Below are positions 24,450 to 35,099 of a stretch of 64,000 nucleotides of DNA, in pieces. The position numbers were made by a program, and so were the translations under genes. This DNA comes from Ophioderma brevispina. Lineage: Eukaryota; Echinodermata; Ophiuroidea; Amphilepidida; Ophiodermatidae. The first letter of the stretch is position 1. The number at the start of each line of letters is the position of its first letter. The notes under the pieces are model-generated. The model saw nothing but the letters and a program-made list of their open reading frames with translations, ran no database searches and was not told where the DNA came from. Location: positions 1 to 64,000 of the forward strand of contig JAMKCH010002938.1 in the NCBI GenBank assembly GCA_023653785.1, given 5' to 3'.

Positions 24450-24890
24450 AAGAATGGGTATGAAAACAAAGCAACGTTACCAATAATGACCCATACATGA
24501 CTTCCGACTCCAAAATGGACCCCTCGAAAATGTGACCACAAAAGCGGTTACGCCAAAACTCTACCACCATATCAAAAATCATATCCATAAGTCAAAGCAC
24601 GCCAAGTTACCGATAACGACCCCTGGATGACTTTGACCCCAAAATGACCCCTAGAAACAGGACCACCAAAACTTGTATGGCGAAACTCTACCACCATACC
24701 AAAACTCAATCCATACGTTCAAAGCACAGCCACGTTACCGAGAACGACCCTGCTGGACATTCGACCCCAAATGAGCCTCGAAAAACATGCCAAAAAACTG
24801 GTACGGCGAACTCTACCAACCATACCAAAACTCATATCCATAGGTCAAAAGCACAGCTAAGTTACCAAAAAACGACCCCCCTGATGACTT
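24450..24890 (+). repeat. ~130 bp tandem array, block 1
   Basis: Four degenerate units share ATATCCATA(C/A)GTCAAAG, GTTACC(G/A)A(T/G)AACGACCC, GACCCCAAAATGA and CTCTACCACCATACCAAAAC. The plus-strand frame at 24644-24910 is a translation of the array. Two further units lie at 25850-26090; the separating DNA looks like a later insertion. Confidence 0.8.
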
Positions 24891-25068
24891 TGCAGAGCTG
24901 CCAACATTGAAGGATTTTGGAATCCAGGAGATTTTCAGACATCTAGGAATTCGGAGATTTGATTAGAACAGGGAGATTTGTTTAAAAAAAATACGAGCAT
25001 TTCAGTGTAATATCTTCAAGAGGGATACAGCCAATGGAATGTTTTAAAGATCAATGAAAGTTCAAATT

Positions 25069-25490
25069 TAAGGAACGGTCAGTAGGAACTTAGTCCATTT
25101 GGATTTTTTTAAAAGAATGACATGAAAAAGGTTGAAGTAAAAGCACATTAACGGTTCGTAACTTGAAAACGAAGCCACCTACATAGTTATGAACTGCATC
25201 ATGAGATAGAGCTCTTTAAAATTAAAGCGTCCGAAAAAAATTGGACAGGGGCTCGCCGTATGAAAGCCCCCCATTTAAGGAACTGTCAAGTAGGACTAAG
25301 TATACTATGGAATTAAAAAAAAAAATTTGAAATGAAAAGTCGAGTAAAAGTCAACTTTAAAGGCTACTAACTTAAAACGGAGCCAATATCCAAACATATT
25401 GAACTGCACCATGAGATAGAGCTCTAAAAAATACAGCTTTCCGAAAGAAAATTGACAGGGCTCCGCCGTCTGGATCAGTGGGAACAAAGT
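25069..25490 (+). repeat. Two-copy 208 bp tandem duplication
   Basis: Unit starts at 25069 (AAGGAACGGTCAGTAGGAAC) and 25277 (AAGGAACTGTCAAGTAGGAC). Each carries CATGAGATAGAGCTCT and GGACAGGGGCTCGCCGT-like ends. It lies between the two blocks of the ~130 bp array, within the material that interrupts that array. The frames at 25305-25487 (-) and 25452-25661 (+) are not supported as genes. Confidence 0.8.
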
Positions 25491-25839
25491 CCAAAACCAG
25501 GCACTAAAATAAATGATAAACTAGCACTTTGCATATTACAGCCAATATATGATGGAGCAATATTCAAAAAGGCAAACAGAAATCACAATGGTCATTATCT
25601 TGTAGGGCCTACCTTTTGCACCACTGGAGTTAATTTGTTAACACTTTTAAGCACAGCATAGCCTATAGCAGTTAAAGGGTTAAATATAAAAAATAGTTTG
25701 CTGTGCTGGGTCCATCCGAAAGTCGGGAGAAAAAACTATTGTCAGAAAACCAAATACTATATATCTTTTTGCCTAAAGGTGGTAATAATTTTCTTACTTG
25801 TTATACATTTTATTTATTACAAACACCACCATCATTTCC

Positions 25840-26110
25840 AGTGACCATGAATGACCTTTGGACCCCAAATGAACCCTCGAAAATGTGACCCATAAACTCG
25901 TACGGCGAAAAACTTACCACATACCAAAACTCATATCCAATACGTCAAAGCACGGCCAATCTACCCCGACAACGAACCCTGGAGGACCTTTGACCCCAAA
26001 AAATACCCTCCAAATCGGACACAAACCTCCGTAACGTCGGAGCTTACCACCACACCCAAAATTCATATCCGTATTAAAAAGGAACGGTGAAACACATAGC
26101 CGGACAAACC
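25840..26110 (+). repeat. ~130 bp tandem array, block 2
   Basis: Two more units of the array at 24450-24890, recognisable by CAAAACTCATATCC, ACGTCAAAGCACGGCC and TTTGACCCCAAAA. They are followed by GGTCAAAGGTCA-type sequence to about 26400. Confidence 0.75.
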
Positions 26111-26399
26111 CAAAAGCCCACAAAAGTGATTTCTTTTAGTAATATAGTTTGACCCAAATGGGGTCAAAGGTCACATAGGGCCACTAAAGGTAAAAAGGGC
26201 ACATGGTCATCATAGGTCATTCGCGCATATCAGTAAGAGTCGGACCAGTGGTCTCGTAGTTTGTAATAGCATTTTAGTTTCAGAAGTGTTTATTATGTAG
26301 ATTGACAAAATGGGGGCAAAGGCCATATAGTCATTAGAGGCAACTCTATATATACTCAATATGGACTTGGGTCAGTGGTATTTGACTACGTGGAAGGTA

Positions 26400-27190
26400 A
26401 TGGCAAATGCACACTAAACAGTTTACAGTCACACTCCAGGTTTAACACGGCCTACCTACAATGATCGTGTAATGCAGCAAAGTAGATAACAATGTCTCTG
26501 ACAATCTCTTTACAGCAATACATTGACGCTTGGTTGACACACGTAATAAGAGATCAGAGGGGTCAGACATACTGGGTAGCAGAGAAAATTGGTCGTGTTT
26601 TCGGTTTTCTTATTACTTCTATATTAATTTTTTTTTTTTTTTTCGTATGTTTCAGGCCACTTTGACTTGAGGGAATATCCTCTATCAAAGGATTATTATT
26701 GACAAATTTTCGCTGATCTTGTTTTGAACAATTTTAGGATATCCTAGTCAAAATGTAATTAATTCTGGCAGATGTGTTCCAAAGATTTCCACCTAGTATT
26801 GATATGCGACCGCCACTTATTTCAAACAATTTCCGCTTTTCAACGAAGCGGGATATTAAAAGGTAAAAGTCGAATTAAGGCCAAATAGTAGAACTGTGAA
26901 GCACGTCGATACAATATCTAAAACCCGTCAAAACTAAGGCAAGGTGTTTGTCGTCCCAACTCGCAATAGTATATAGTATCCCAGTGTAAGGGTGAAAAAA
27001 ATATTACGAAGTATGCCCACCGCTGTTGCAAGTGAATACCCTCTTTGGTTTATCATATTTATAGGATCGAATATTTATATCTAGAAACCTACCAACTACC
27101 AATTAAAAGTGCCTTCAAACTTTCAAGGACCAACTTATTAATTCCGAACTGGTTTTCAACAGTTTCAGATGCCCTTAACGAGTCAAACGT
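26400..27190. other. Unassigned sequence
   Basis: No gene or element recognised; a T13 run lies at about 26630. Confidence 0.4.
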
Positions 27191-27194
27191 CGTG

Positions 27195-27345
27195 TTACTC
27201 GTTTAGAGGAACAGCCACGCTGGGCCATATGTTATACATTGGCGCAGGCAATGTCACATTAAGAAATACAGCAACAAGAACTGAAACAATGACACCGATA
27301 AGGGTTCTCAGCGTACACCAAAATGTTTCTTCAAAGACCTCCAAA
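27195..27345 (-). CDS. Candidate 3' coding exon with one membrane helix
   Basis: The minus strand is open for about 48 codons before a TAA at 27195-27197. The frame reads ...FEETFWCTLRTL followed by a strongly hydrophobic stretch GVIVSVLVAVFLNVTLPAP and a short tail ending AVPLNE. Residue mix is more protein-like than in neighbouring frames. The upstream boundary is uncertain: GGAG at about 27345 is only a fair acceptor. It lies on the same strand as, and downstream of, the EGF/transmembrane exons at 33-39 kb, so it could belong to that locus or a neighbour. The plus-strand frame over the same place (27169-27465) looks like its shadow. No family is recognised. Confidence 0.35.
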
Positions 27346-27777
27346 AATTATAACCAAATACATAAACTAAAAATTTCTAAACGTTGCCGTTCGAAAAAAA
27401 ACCAACAACCAAAACAACCCCCAACTTTTCACCCATCATATACCAAAACAACTATGCCTAGTTAGTATTATAAATGACATAATGGGAAACAAGGCTTGCC
27501 TTCTGCAAAGGGACGATACCACGTACCAAATTGGCTAAGTTACGACTTAGTATTTTTGAAGTTTGCTTTACTAAAGTAGGCAATTATACTTTTGTGAAAA
27601 ACTTCGTTGAGGAATGGTTTGCAAAATACACGAGTTATTAACATAAACTCAAGTCTGATCCCTCAAGTAAAACAACTTTCTTTTGTGTATCTAATAATAG
27701 TCGGGCGATCCTTCATCCAGGGAAAATTTGTTACATAAATCTACTCAAGTCAAATGAACTCGCACTTGTGTGTGACC

Positions 27778-28117
27778 TCAGTCCCTGGTAAGCCCTTGTA
27801 GATATGGTAACATGACCACTGTTTCATTTTCGCCCGAAGAACCCCCACTAGAACCAGTTAATAGGGACACCATAAACAATAGATTCAGTAAGAAGACGGA
27901 CAAGCATGGCATCAGATGATGTCCAAAACTGACCAAAAAGAAGAAAAGCACCCAACTGACTCCCGTCACCAAAAATTCCAAAAAAATAAAACCTACGGCG
28001 GAAACGCCCACTACTTCCAGAACAAATTGACGAATTTGGGGGAAACCGGACATTTAAAACGCCGACTAGTTCGCAAATAAGAGCCGAAACTTTAAAACCG
28101 CCGCTCTCGATGACCAA
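27778..28117 (-). other. Open segment, unassigned
   Basis: Two overlapping minus-strand frames are open (27778-28053 and 27848-28117). One is very hydrophobic with two potential helices; the other has a more ordinary composition containing GDGSQLGAFLLFGQFW. I cannot choose between them or assign a family. Splice sites are not obvious. Confidence 0.2.
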
Positions 28118-29789
28118 TTAAGCCATAATTCATGAATTGATGGAATTAAAAAATCAATCGTAGCACGAACGAAGGAAAGGAGCCCCCTTGGTTAAAGCAA
28201 CATAATAGAGGGCCATGGAGGTCAGATGTTCGGCATTTCAATTAGATCCCACAGCCTCCCGGTGGAACAAGTGGAAGGATATAATTTTCCAATACTCAAC
28301 GCCCTGGTTCAGAACTTGAATACATTTTTAACCTAGTCAAGGGACGTAGCTAATGATGGAAGAATCTCCCTGGCCCGCCTGATTAAAAATTATTAGCACT
28401 GGTCTGGATACCATGGCGAGCCATTCTAGGACCATTTGGACTCACGAAGAAGTTTAGTTTTGAGGACATGTTTAACACGCTAATCGGCGAGAACACCATT
28501 AGCCATCCCGAACCGCCAAGATGGAGGCTCAAGGTAGATGTCAGAAAGCGTTTAATATTGAGGCCAGTTCGGTGAAAAGAGAACAGCAGGGTTGGACCGG
28601 TGGGTTACTGTATAAGTAAGGGACTGTATAAATTAAGGGGACTGATGTACCCCTCTTTTGAAAACCACAGGAATTTTTTTTTTAATAAACCACAAACTCT
28701 GGTCATTGATGTACATTCAATATGACACCAAACATAACAGCTAGGGCAAAATGAAATTCTGTTAACATTTTACCACTTTACGGTCTTGATCCTATATTTT
28801 TGTCTATTGTAATCGTTCTCTACTTGCTACAAAGGCCTATCACTTTGCACGAATGCCCTTCAATTTAAAAGTGCTTGATCCTATTTTTATCTATTGTGTT
28901 CTCTACTTGACGCAATGTTCCCGGAACCACGGTAGGTGGCGTAGACTCACGACTATGGCTTTGGCGGAACACTTTAAAGATACTTATCGTAGAGAAATAC
29001 CAGGTAACGACCTAAACGCCCCCATATATCTATGATGTAGCCAACCTTTTCACATTGTAACGCATAGGGGAACGCCTTAGAATGGTTTCAACAGGGTTGA
29101 ACGCTGAAACACAACTAAACAGCATACATCTGAGCCAAATAGTGATTTTATATTTTTATTTAAATGCCCCGTGACGTCACGCTACGCATCATGGGGGGGA
29201 AGGCTCAGCATCGGGGGGGGAAGGACAAATGAACACATGATTTAAGCCGTCTTCGGACGCATTCGGATGCTCGGGAAACCTCACCCAAAGAATATTTGAC
29301 CGATTTGGAGTAATGTTTAGATTTTTACATTGAAATCATTTTTCGCTACGCAAAAGTGTAAATTTAGCCTATTTGACGTTTGTTTAATTAGGTAAGCAAC
29401 CATTATATTTTCAGATATAACAGAACAATCCCGCTAGCGGAGTGGAAAAGTTCTCGCCATGATCATCCATCACAGGTTTAACATCCCATAAGGGGCGTAT
29501 GATTTTTTTCCTTCCTCTTTCATCTCTATAATAATAATTTTAGCCACAATGAGTATCCAAAGAATAGATATTGAGATGTTATTTCATTTTTTTTTCGCGA
29601 AAAATACGAGTTATAGGTGGATCAGACCGTATTAAATGAATAGGTCTACACTCGTACAACAGACGAAAAGTATTGTGAATACTTTACCAAAGGTTGGTGA
29701 AGCAAAAGCTGGCGATACACTAAGCAACTATTATCATGATTTATATTAATCATGATGATGTGTGATGCAAAACATCCGCAAAATCAGTA
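28118..29789. other. Unassigned sequence with a small duplication
   Basis: A ~86 bp direct duplication is visible at about 28787-28915 (CTTGATCCTATTTTTATCTA twice, with TTCTCTACTTG). Otherwise nothing is recognisable. Confidence 0.45.
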
Positions 29790-29833
29790 GGTGAGAGGAC
29801 GCATTCCCCGTATGGGTAATGCATCCTCTCACC
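29790..29833. other. 44 nt near-perfect hairpin
   Basis: GGTGAGAGGACGCATTCCCC is followed by a 4 nt loop and its near-complement ending TCCTCTCACC. The stem is 20 bp with three mismatches. It could be a processed small-RNA precursor or the remains of a tiny palindromic element. Confidence 0.6.
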
Positions 29834-30375
29834 ACCAGAATCCTTCATCAACAACAATCATCTTCCAAGCACAGCAGGAGCAAAAGCCAACAATTATTGA
29901 ACATCAAAACAGTTCAAGACTTGTACCAGTACATTGAAAATCCATTAGCATGCCTTCAAAAAACAACCCAAGGGAAGTATTGGGAATTTCATTAATGATG
30001 AGATATCCATGCATTTACGATTGGCACATGTCTATACCCATAATGCCCCCCCCCCCATGCGCCCAGGGGGATGCGCCACAACATCTATAAATGTACCGAG
30101 GCCCCCTTCATCTGACCAGACGCAACACATGGCATCGAGGCCTATCTCTAGTTCCGAAAACTCGGGATTTGAAAGCGTGGCAGGCACGTAGGACTGACAA
30201 GTACCGTTGGAAAAAAAACCTTGCGGTTTTGACAGTCGAAGTAAGCATATGCAATAGCCCTATTCCAATATTGTGTAATTTAATGGTTATAGCATTAAAA
30301 CTTTTTATTATATATATATATAGATTGAGGTGAATCAATGTTTCAAACACAGTAGCGCTGGTCTATGACATGTTA

Positions 30376-30879
30376 GAGGTGCGAAGAATAATAAATGCCC
30401 CCCATACAGTTAACAGCATTCAATAGCCTTACACGCCTGATAGCGCGAATTTTACAAAAAAGCACAAGCCTGCAGTTGTCACGCATACTGCCGGTCAGTG
30501 CTTTGTTCGTTGCCCGGCATTGACGTCATGTCACCTCATCTCTATCTGAGAATCAAATGGATTAGGGCTTAAATTTCAAGACGACAATGAGAAAAAACAG
30601 CTTTCAACACATAATCAAAATCGATACTACTTCCAGTAATCAGGTGGGGGAGTCAGGCCGTAACCAGGATTTTTTTAGGGGGGAATTTTTTAAAAGGGAC
30701 AGCTTTTTTGGACCATTTTTTTTGGATCGCTCAGCTCGCAAAATCTATTTTTTCTGCCTTTTTAAGCGCGTGTTAGGGGTTTTGGGGAATTTGGGAGGGT
30801 CCCTGGTTAGGCTACAGGCCTGGGGGAATCCCAAAGACGATGGAACACGCACCTTTAAAATGGCGGTTTCGCATGAAAT
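30376..30879. mobile_element. TTAA MITE family D, copy 2, carrying a hAT-like insertion
   Basis: The right part (ATTTCAAGACGACAATGAG, AATCAAAATCGATACTAC, CCCAAAGACGATGGAACACG) aligns with copy 1 at 12635-12972 and ends at TTTAAA near 30876. The left end is less clear; AGAGGTGCG near 30377 is the best candidate. A 169 bp element interrupts it at 30654-30822. The plus-strand frame at 30587-30982 crosses all of this and is not a gene. Confidence 0.6.
30654..30822. mobile_element. hAT-like MITE nested in family D copy 2
   Basis: Starts CAGGCCGTAACCAGG and ends CCTGGTTAGGCTACAGGCCTG, imperfect inverted ends of the CAG...CTG type. Flanks GGGGAGTC and GGGGAATC match at 7 of 8 bases when the boundary is moved by one base. 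The uninterrupted copy at 12940 serves as an approximate empty site. It is non-coding and rich in T- and G-runs. Confidence 0.6.
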
Positions 30880-31356
30880 TCTCCCACACTCCTTATTCTA
30901 TCCTCTCATTTTCCTCATCCCGAAAATTGGAAACACTTACCAAGGACTTTTCATAAAATTTGGCTCATCATTTAGACACTAAAAACATTTACATTCTGAT
31001 GAAAATAAAAACACAGGTGTTTTTTTTTAAAAAAGTTACTCAGGACGATTACGGGGCAACAAGTTTTGAATAGCGCTTAGGTTTAAAAACATGGCATGCG
31101 AAAAACAACTTGGGTCAAAGTGGATCCCTTACACTTAAGCGGTAAGACAGGGATTCAAACAGCTTTCAAATGTCATTTTTGAGAAGAAAATGAAAAAAAG
31201 AGGGGGGGTGGGGTAGGTTCTTGGGGTCCAGTCAACGGTGCTTTTCACCAAGCCCCCCGGGTGTTAGGGGCGCCGGAAGGCGTACCATCCCCGATGAGAA
31301 GCAGCTGAACAGTGCGTCTCCCAGGAATTCAACTGCTGATCAGATACCGCAGGGCT

Positions 31357-31510
31357 AGGAATTTGGCTTATTAGATTCGACGAAACGAAACAGGCTCCGT
31401 GCACCTATTGATTTATCCGTCAGAGTATAAAATGTATGATAACGGAATAAACTAATCCAATGGGTGCACTAGCCTATTTCGTTTCGACGAATATAATAAG
31501 CCAGAAATTT
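31357..31510. repeat. Fold-back hairpin (~150 nt)
   Basis: Arms about 31359-31415 and 31445-31509 are inverted copies. GGCTTATTAGATTCGACGAA near 31364 pairs with the complement of TTCGACGAATATAATAAGCC near 31478. The loop is about 30 nt. It directly precedes an unusual GC-rich block. Confidence 0.8.
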
Positions 31511-31639
31511 CGGTGAGAATCCGAGATCGATTCTCGCAAAACTGATTGCGTGAGCAATGTTGATTCTCGCAAAACTTTAGTACTTAACACAGGAGCGTAT
31601 TAGATGATTCCTGCAAATGGTTTTGGGAATCAAAGATTG

Positions 31640-32160
31640 ATTTTCGCACACAGCGACGAAAAATTCTACCCCTGTACCAAGCCGCTGGGCTGCACAGTAC
31701 TTCCCCAGGGGAGGTACAGGGGCAGCCTGGTATGGTTCACTTGGGCTCTTCCTCAGGGTTGAGCCTACGGTGACACTACGGTCCAGTGAAGTGGTGGTGT
31801 GTCGGCTGGAGGGACGTCGGCCTCGGCTGGCAGGACGCCAGCCTTCATGTACGCCTCTGATCGAGACTTGGGTTATATGCCACAGCCAGCAACCACGGTT
31901 GCCGTCACTGGGAACCCGACACATACGTGGTCGTTGCTAGTGCTCCGATCAAGGCGGGAGTCACGGTGTCGCTTAATTTGATGCGCCTCGGGTCTCTTCC
32001 GAAATCACTGTCACCGTATGTGTACGCCCAGCCTCTCGGGGACATCTCAGTTCACACCGCATGCTACGCCAGACTCGCAAGGGCCTAGCGGGGTGCAAAA
32101 ACAGGGGTGGATCCCGCATGCGTCCCAGCTGGCACGGTCAGCTTCTGCTACCCTATAGGC
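31640..32160. other. GC-rich block of unknown nature
   Basis: About 500 bp clearly richer in G and C than the rest of the window. It contains several strong local hairpins, for example GTACTTCCCCAGGGGAGGTAC at about 31698-31718. The minus strand is open at 31577-31924 with many Ser, Arg and Pro codons; no domain is recognised. It may be a foreign repeat, a structured RNA remnant or a CpG-rich exon. No snRNA or rRNA could be matched with confidence. Confidence 0.3.
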
Positions 32161-32199
32161 AATCCAGCAATATAGAGCTTCGGAGATGTTAGTGGATGC

Positions 32200-32530
32200 T
32201 TAAATTAGGCTTCTTGCTAGGCGTCGACTGCCTTATATCGGGCTCGTGGATGGCAGTTGACTGCTTATATAGGGTTCGTAGGATAGGCAGTCGACTGCTT
32301 ATTTAGACTTCATATCGACAGTCCCCTAATGAAGGCTTAGCTAATTTACATGTTAACTTGGCTGTGGGAAGACAACGACTGCCTATGACCTTCGGAATGC
32401 GTGTCATAAGCCTGCGAAGGCCTATAACATATCTGTAACTGCCATGAAGTAGTCTATTTCGACTACTTGAATTGGACTGCTTAAAAACAGGCCTATGCGA
32501 CTGCTTGTCGACTGCCTAGTGAGGGCCTTC
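32200..32530 (+). repeat. CAGTCGACTGC-type minisatellite
   Basis: GTCGACTGC occurs in several copies with interspersed TATATAGG and AGGCAGTC, at roughly 40-50 bp spacing early in the array and more diverged later. It is the same motif family as 21970-22240 but in a self-complementary form. Confidence 0.65.
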
Positions 32531-33119
32531 AGTCGGGAAGGGGTACCATTTGCATCGTTTCTGTCTATATAGGGTCACGCCGGAACCCTTGTAAACTCGG
32601 GGTTTACCCGGGCTAGGGTACAGGTCCCGGGGTACCCCCCCCGGTCCTGACGCTAAAAAAACCGGCCGCCATGCGGCCAATCGGCGACATCGAGCAAAAA
32701 TCAAATACGGGAGACGTTTTGAAATTTTGGCCTTAGTAGGAGGAATTGCCTGCTTACTTTGTCATCAAATAGCAAGAGACGGGACGGGGACGGTATATCG
32801 CAAATAGCCGGTAATTACATGAAGATAGGCATTAAAGTATGAATATCTGCAGTATAATGCTGACACAGAAAATTCTAATTTTTCGCAATTGTTTGAAGTT
32901 CTGGCCATTAAGAACCAAAATGGCCTTAGGTATGTAAAAATAACAGTTTGGGGTTGTGAGGTATCACAACCATTTTATTCCCGTTGTTATGCCTTTGATG
33001 TTTCATGGATGCAAATAAACTGGCATTGTTAGTGTTTCAAACGAAGACTGCTATTTAATACCTACCAGGTCAATGGGTTTATGTTAGGAACTACTGGTTT
33101 AGGTACGAGATTGTCAGGT
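32531..33119. other. Unassigned sequence
   Basis: Nothing recognised. If the TM exon at 33120-33232 is a true last exon, the 3' untranslated region of that minus-strand gene would lie here; a minus-strand AATAAA-like signal was not identified with confidence. Confidence 0.3.
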
Positions 33120-33232
33120 TCAAGGTTTAGATCTCATATTAATACAAATAATGATCGCAATGGTGCTGGTAATTATGATCCCAAGAGCAGTTGCTGCAAG
33201 TGCTACGCCAGCTATAGCACCGCCGGACCAAT
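33120..33232 (-). CDS. Transmembrane exon with stop codon
   Basis: Minus strand: a good acceptor (CTCTCCTCTCCAG before 33232) opens a frame reading WSGGAIAGVALAATALG followed by IIITSTIAIIICINMRSKP and a TGA at 33120-33122. This is a classic single-pass helix of about 27 hydrophobic residues with a basic stop-transfer end and almost no cytoplasmic tail. About 520 bp upstream on the same strand is an EGF-like exon, as expected for a type I receptor. The splice phase of this exon (1) does not match the phase I infer for the EGF exon (2), so an intervening exon or a sequencing indel is likely. A degraded relative lies at about 38640-38745. The plus strand also has an open frame here, but it lacks a comparable context. 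Confidence 0.6.
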
Positions 33233-33748
33233 CTGGAGAGGAGAGTACAAGTAAGGATGTTTCAGTTGCACATCTTAAAAAAACACAAAGGCTGAATTAA
33301 TGAATTAAGCAATTATAGATTACAGAGAAGAGGGAGAAGACAGGAGATAAAGCGCGAGAGAGAGAGGGAGAGCGATTTCAAACGTTCCAAATGTACTAAT
33401 CCAGGAGCTAACTTGGCTTAAAATCCTTACTCAGCTGTGAAAAAACAAGACTCTATCGAAGCTTCCATACAATGATATCAGCACGAATATTCAATTCAGT
33501 AGTTGCAGGGTACCCTTTCATGCACGCTAGGACACCCATCAATTTATCTGGGAGGTTCACACTTCCGCCTAAAGCAAGGGATTAAGAGGACCTTTTCACA
33601 GCATGGAAATGGTCTGGAACAGTTCCTCCTGTTTATATGCGATTGTTTCTGTAGCATTCAAATATGGAAAGATACTGCATAATTTTACAAGTTTGTGCAT
33701 CGGATGGTGCAGTTTTTAAATTCAATAGCTGTGCATTACTTTCACTAC

Positions 33749-33850
33749 CTTGATTTCAGTTTCATTTGACATTGGTCCCCAGCATATCCAGGAGGACAGA
33801 GCATTACAGAAGGTGAACACTCGCTCCATTTTGGCAAGGGAGGAGACACT
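33749..33850 (-). CDS. EGF-like domain exon, copy 1 (one base missing)
   Basis: Acceptor TTCTACCATAG precedes 33850 and donor CAAG/GTAGTG follows 33749. Translation gives CLLPCQNG, then after a one-base shift ECSPSVMLCPPGYAGDQCQ. The spacing C-x3-C-x-NG-x-C ... C-PPGYAG-x2-C fits an EGF-like module. The shift falls at GGAGCG (about 33822-33827), where the paralogue at 39.3 kb has GGAGGCG; one G appears lost. Two sister exons lie at 38006-38114 and 39291-39393. EGF modules typically bind ligands or calcium outside the cell; no specific function can be given. Confidence 0.65.
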
Positions 33851-33904
33851 CTATGGTAGAACAAAACACCAAAAAACGAAAGCACCTAGCAACATGAATT
33901 GCAG

Positions 33905-34120
33905 CTAATCCGGACATTCTAACGCCCTATCTATTTCTAGCCTCTCGGGAGGGGTGAAGAAGATGGCAAGAGGGGAGAGAGAAAAGTCGGAAATTCGGGT
34001 TGGTCTCGAACCAGTGGCCGCGATATCACGCGGCACGGCAACCGATTGTGCCCATTGTTTTTTTTTTTTTTGACTTGCGCAATCGATACATACGGGACTA
34101 TTTTTCACTCAGTTGCATTG
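33905..34120 (-). mobile_element. Probable tRNA-derived SINE (degenerate)
   Basis: On the minus strand, GGGCACAATCGGTTGCCGTG resembles an A-box region, and CACTGGTTCGAGACC, 25-30 nt further on, contains a B-box. Between them CCGCGTGATATCGCGG can form an anticodon-like hairpin. A poly(A) tract (poly(T) on the plus strand, about 34058-34071) lies on the wrong side for a simple insertion. I favour a SINE head over a functional tRNA, with limited confidence. It lies in the intron between the EGF exon and exon 35003-35099. Confidence 0.4.
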
Positions 34121-34449
34121 GCGGTATTGGTGGTTGTGCTGAATTTGGTAAATAACATAATATATTCTTCATGCTGCTAGAGAGTTTATTTATATGTGGA
34201 AATTCCAAACTGAAGATATCTTGAGTTTTATGGAACGAGCATGTTGCAACAAAATCGGCTAATGATTTAATATTAAGGTAATCCGGTAACTCTCCTTAGT
34301 TCTCTTCCTTTTCATGTTTCTCTGATGTGCGAACGCCTTTCAACATGGCTGCCGCATAGCACCTTGATGACCGTTTTGATGGATAATGTCGCGCGTTTTA
34401 AAAATATTCAATTATATTACGGTATTATTATTAATCTCTTCCTCTTTCA

Positions 34450-34515
34450 TTCATTGTATGGAATGGTATAGACGTATGTAATTCTTGAAGTACCACACTG
34501 GCTGAAAACAAAAGT
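34450..34515 (-). CDS. Candidate small exon
   Basis: A strong acceptor (CTTTTGTTTTCAG) precedes about 34503 on the minus strand and two frames stay open for some 17-22 codons, one reading SVVLQELHTSIPFHTMNE. No donor or domain was identified. It sits in the right order between exon 35003-35099 and the EGF exon at 33.8 kb, which is the main argument for listing it. Confidence 0.25.
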
Positions 34516-35002
34516 TTCCCATGCATGACTTAATTTATTAATGTATTTTTTGTTTTTGCAGAGAAATTGGAATATGACTATGAGCCTCAGTGCAGTAGAT
34601 AGTTGCAAGCTGCCTGCTGCTGGCAGAGAGAGAAAATGGTCGTTCATGGCTAATGATGCAGGGAATCGCAAAATTTATCAACAATAGAGGCAAATATTTG
34701 CTGCCATGTATCCCAACGAAAGAAGAGTGCTGCCAAAGAAGACGATACCCTTAGGCTATGAGGCCAAAGAGAAAAAGCATGCTCGGATAAGGACCAGGGT
34801 GGCGCACCCCTGGGAAGTACATAATTCTTCCGAAATATTTTTCCTAAATTATAGAAATCAGTTCTACAGTGTTCTCGCGTCTAGTATATGTGCACATTTT
34901 CTTTTCTAGAAAATGATTTGAGTGTCACTAAATTTTTGCCTTGAATCTCATTGACCAACGGTGACTCATTGATTCATTGACTCCAGCAGATAACGGGTTT
35001 AC

Positions 35003-35099
35003 GGATTGTAACTCCACTCGGTATGCATAGTACGAAACACTTTCAGATTCTTTTTCATCTGGAACTACAGGACAGAGCAATTGGTTATTATCCATGCAG
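35003..35099 (-). CDS. Candidate extracellular exon
   Basis: Minus strand: acceptor GAAATGTTTTCAG before 35099, then an open frame CMDNNQLLCPVVPDEKES followed by ESVSYYAYRVELQS, reaching a possible donor CC/GTAAAC at 35003. The frame also stays open beyond it to a TAG at 34928. Composition (two Cys, many Ser and Glu, few rare residues) is protein-like. No domain is recognised. Position between the open segment at 36.4 kb and the EGF exon at 33.8 kb fits a common transcript. The start of the exon is chosen only from the pyrimidine tract. Confidence 0.45.

Noticed and set aside
31660..31780. Possible U1 snRNA-like sequence (AGTACTTCCCCAGGGGAGGT)
   Set aside because: Only short stretches resemble U1; the 5' splice-site-binding sequence and the Sm site could not be found in order.
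33151..33250. Plus-strand frame resembling a signal peptide or helix with a GTAAGG donor
   Set aside because: The minus strand over the same bases gives a better helix with stop-transfer residues, a better acceptor and an EGF exon in the right place upstream.
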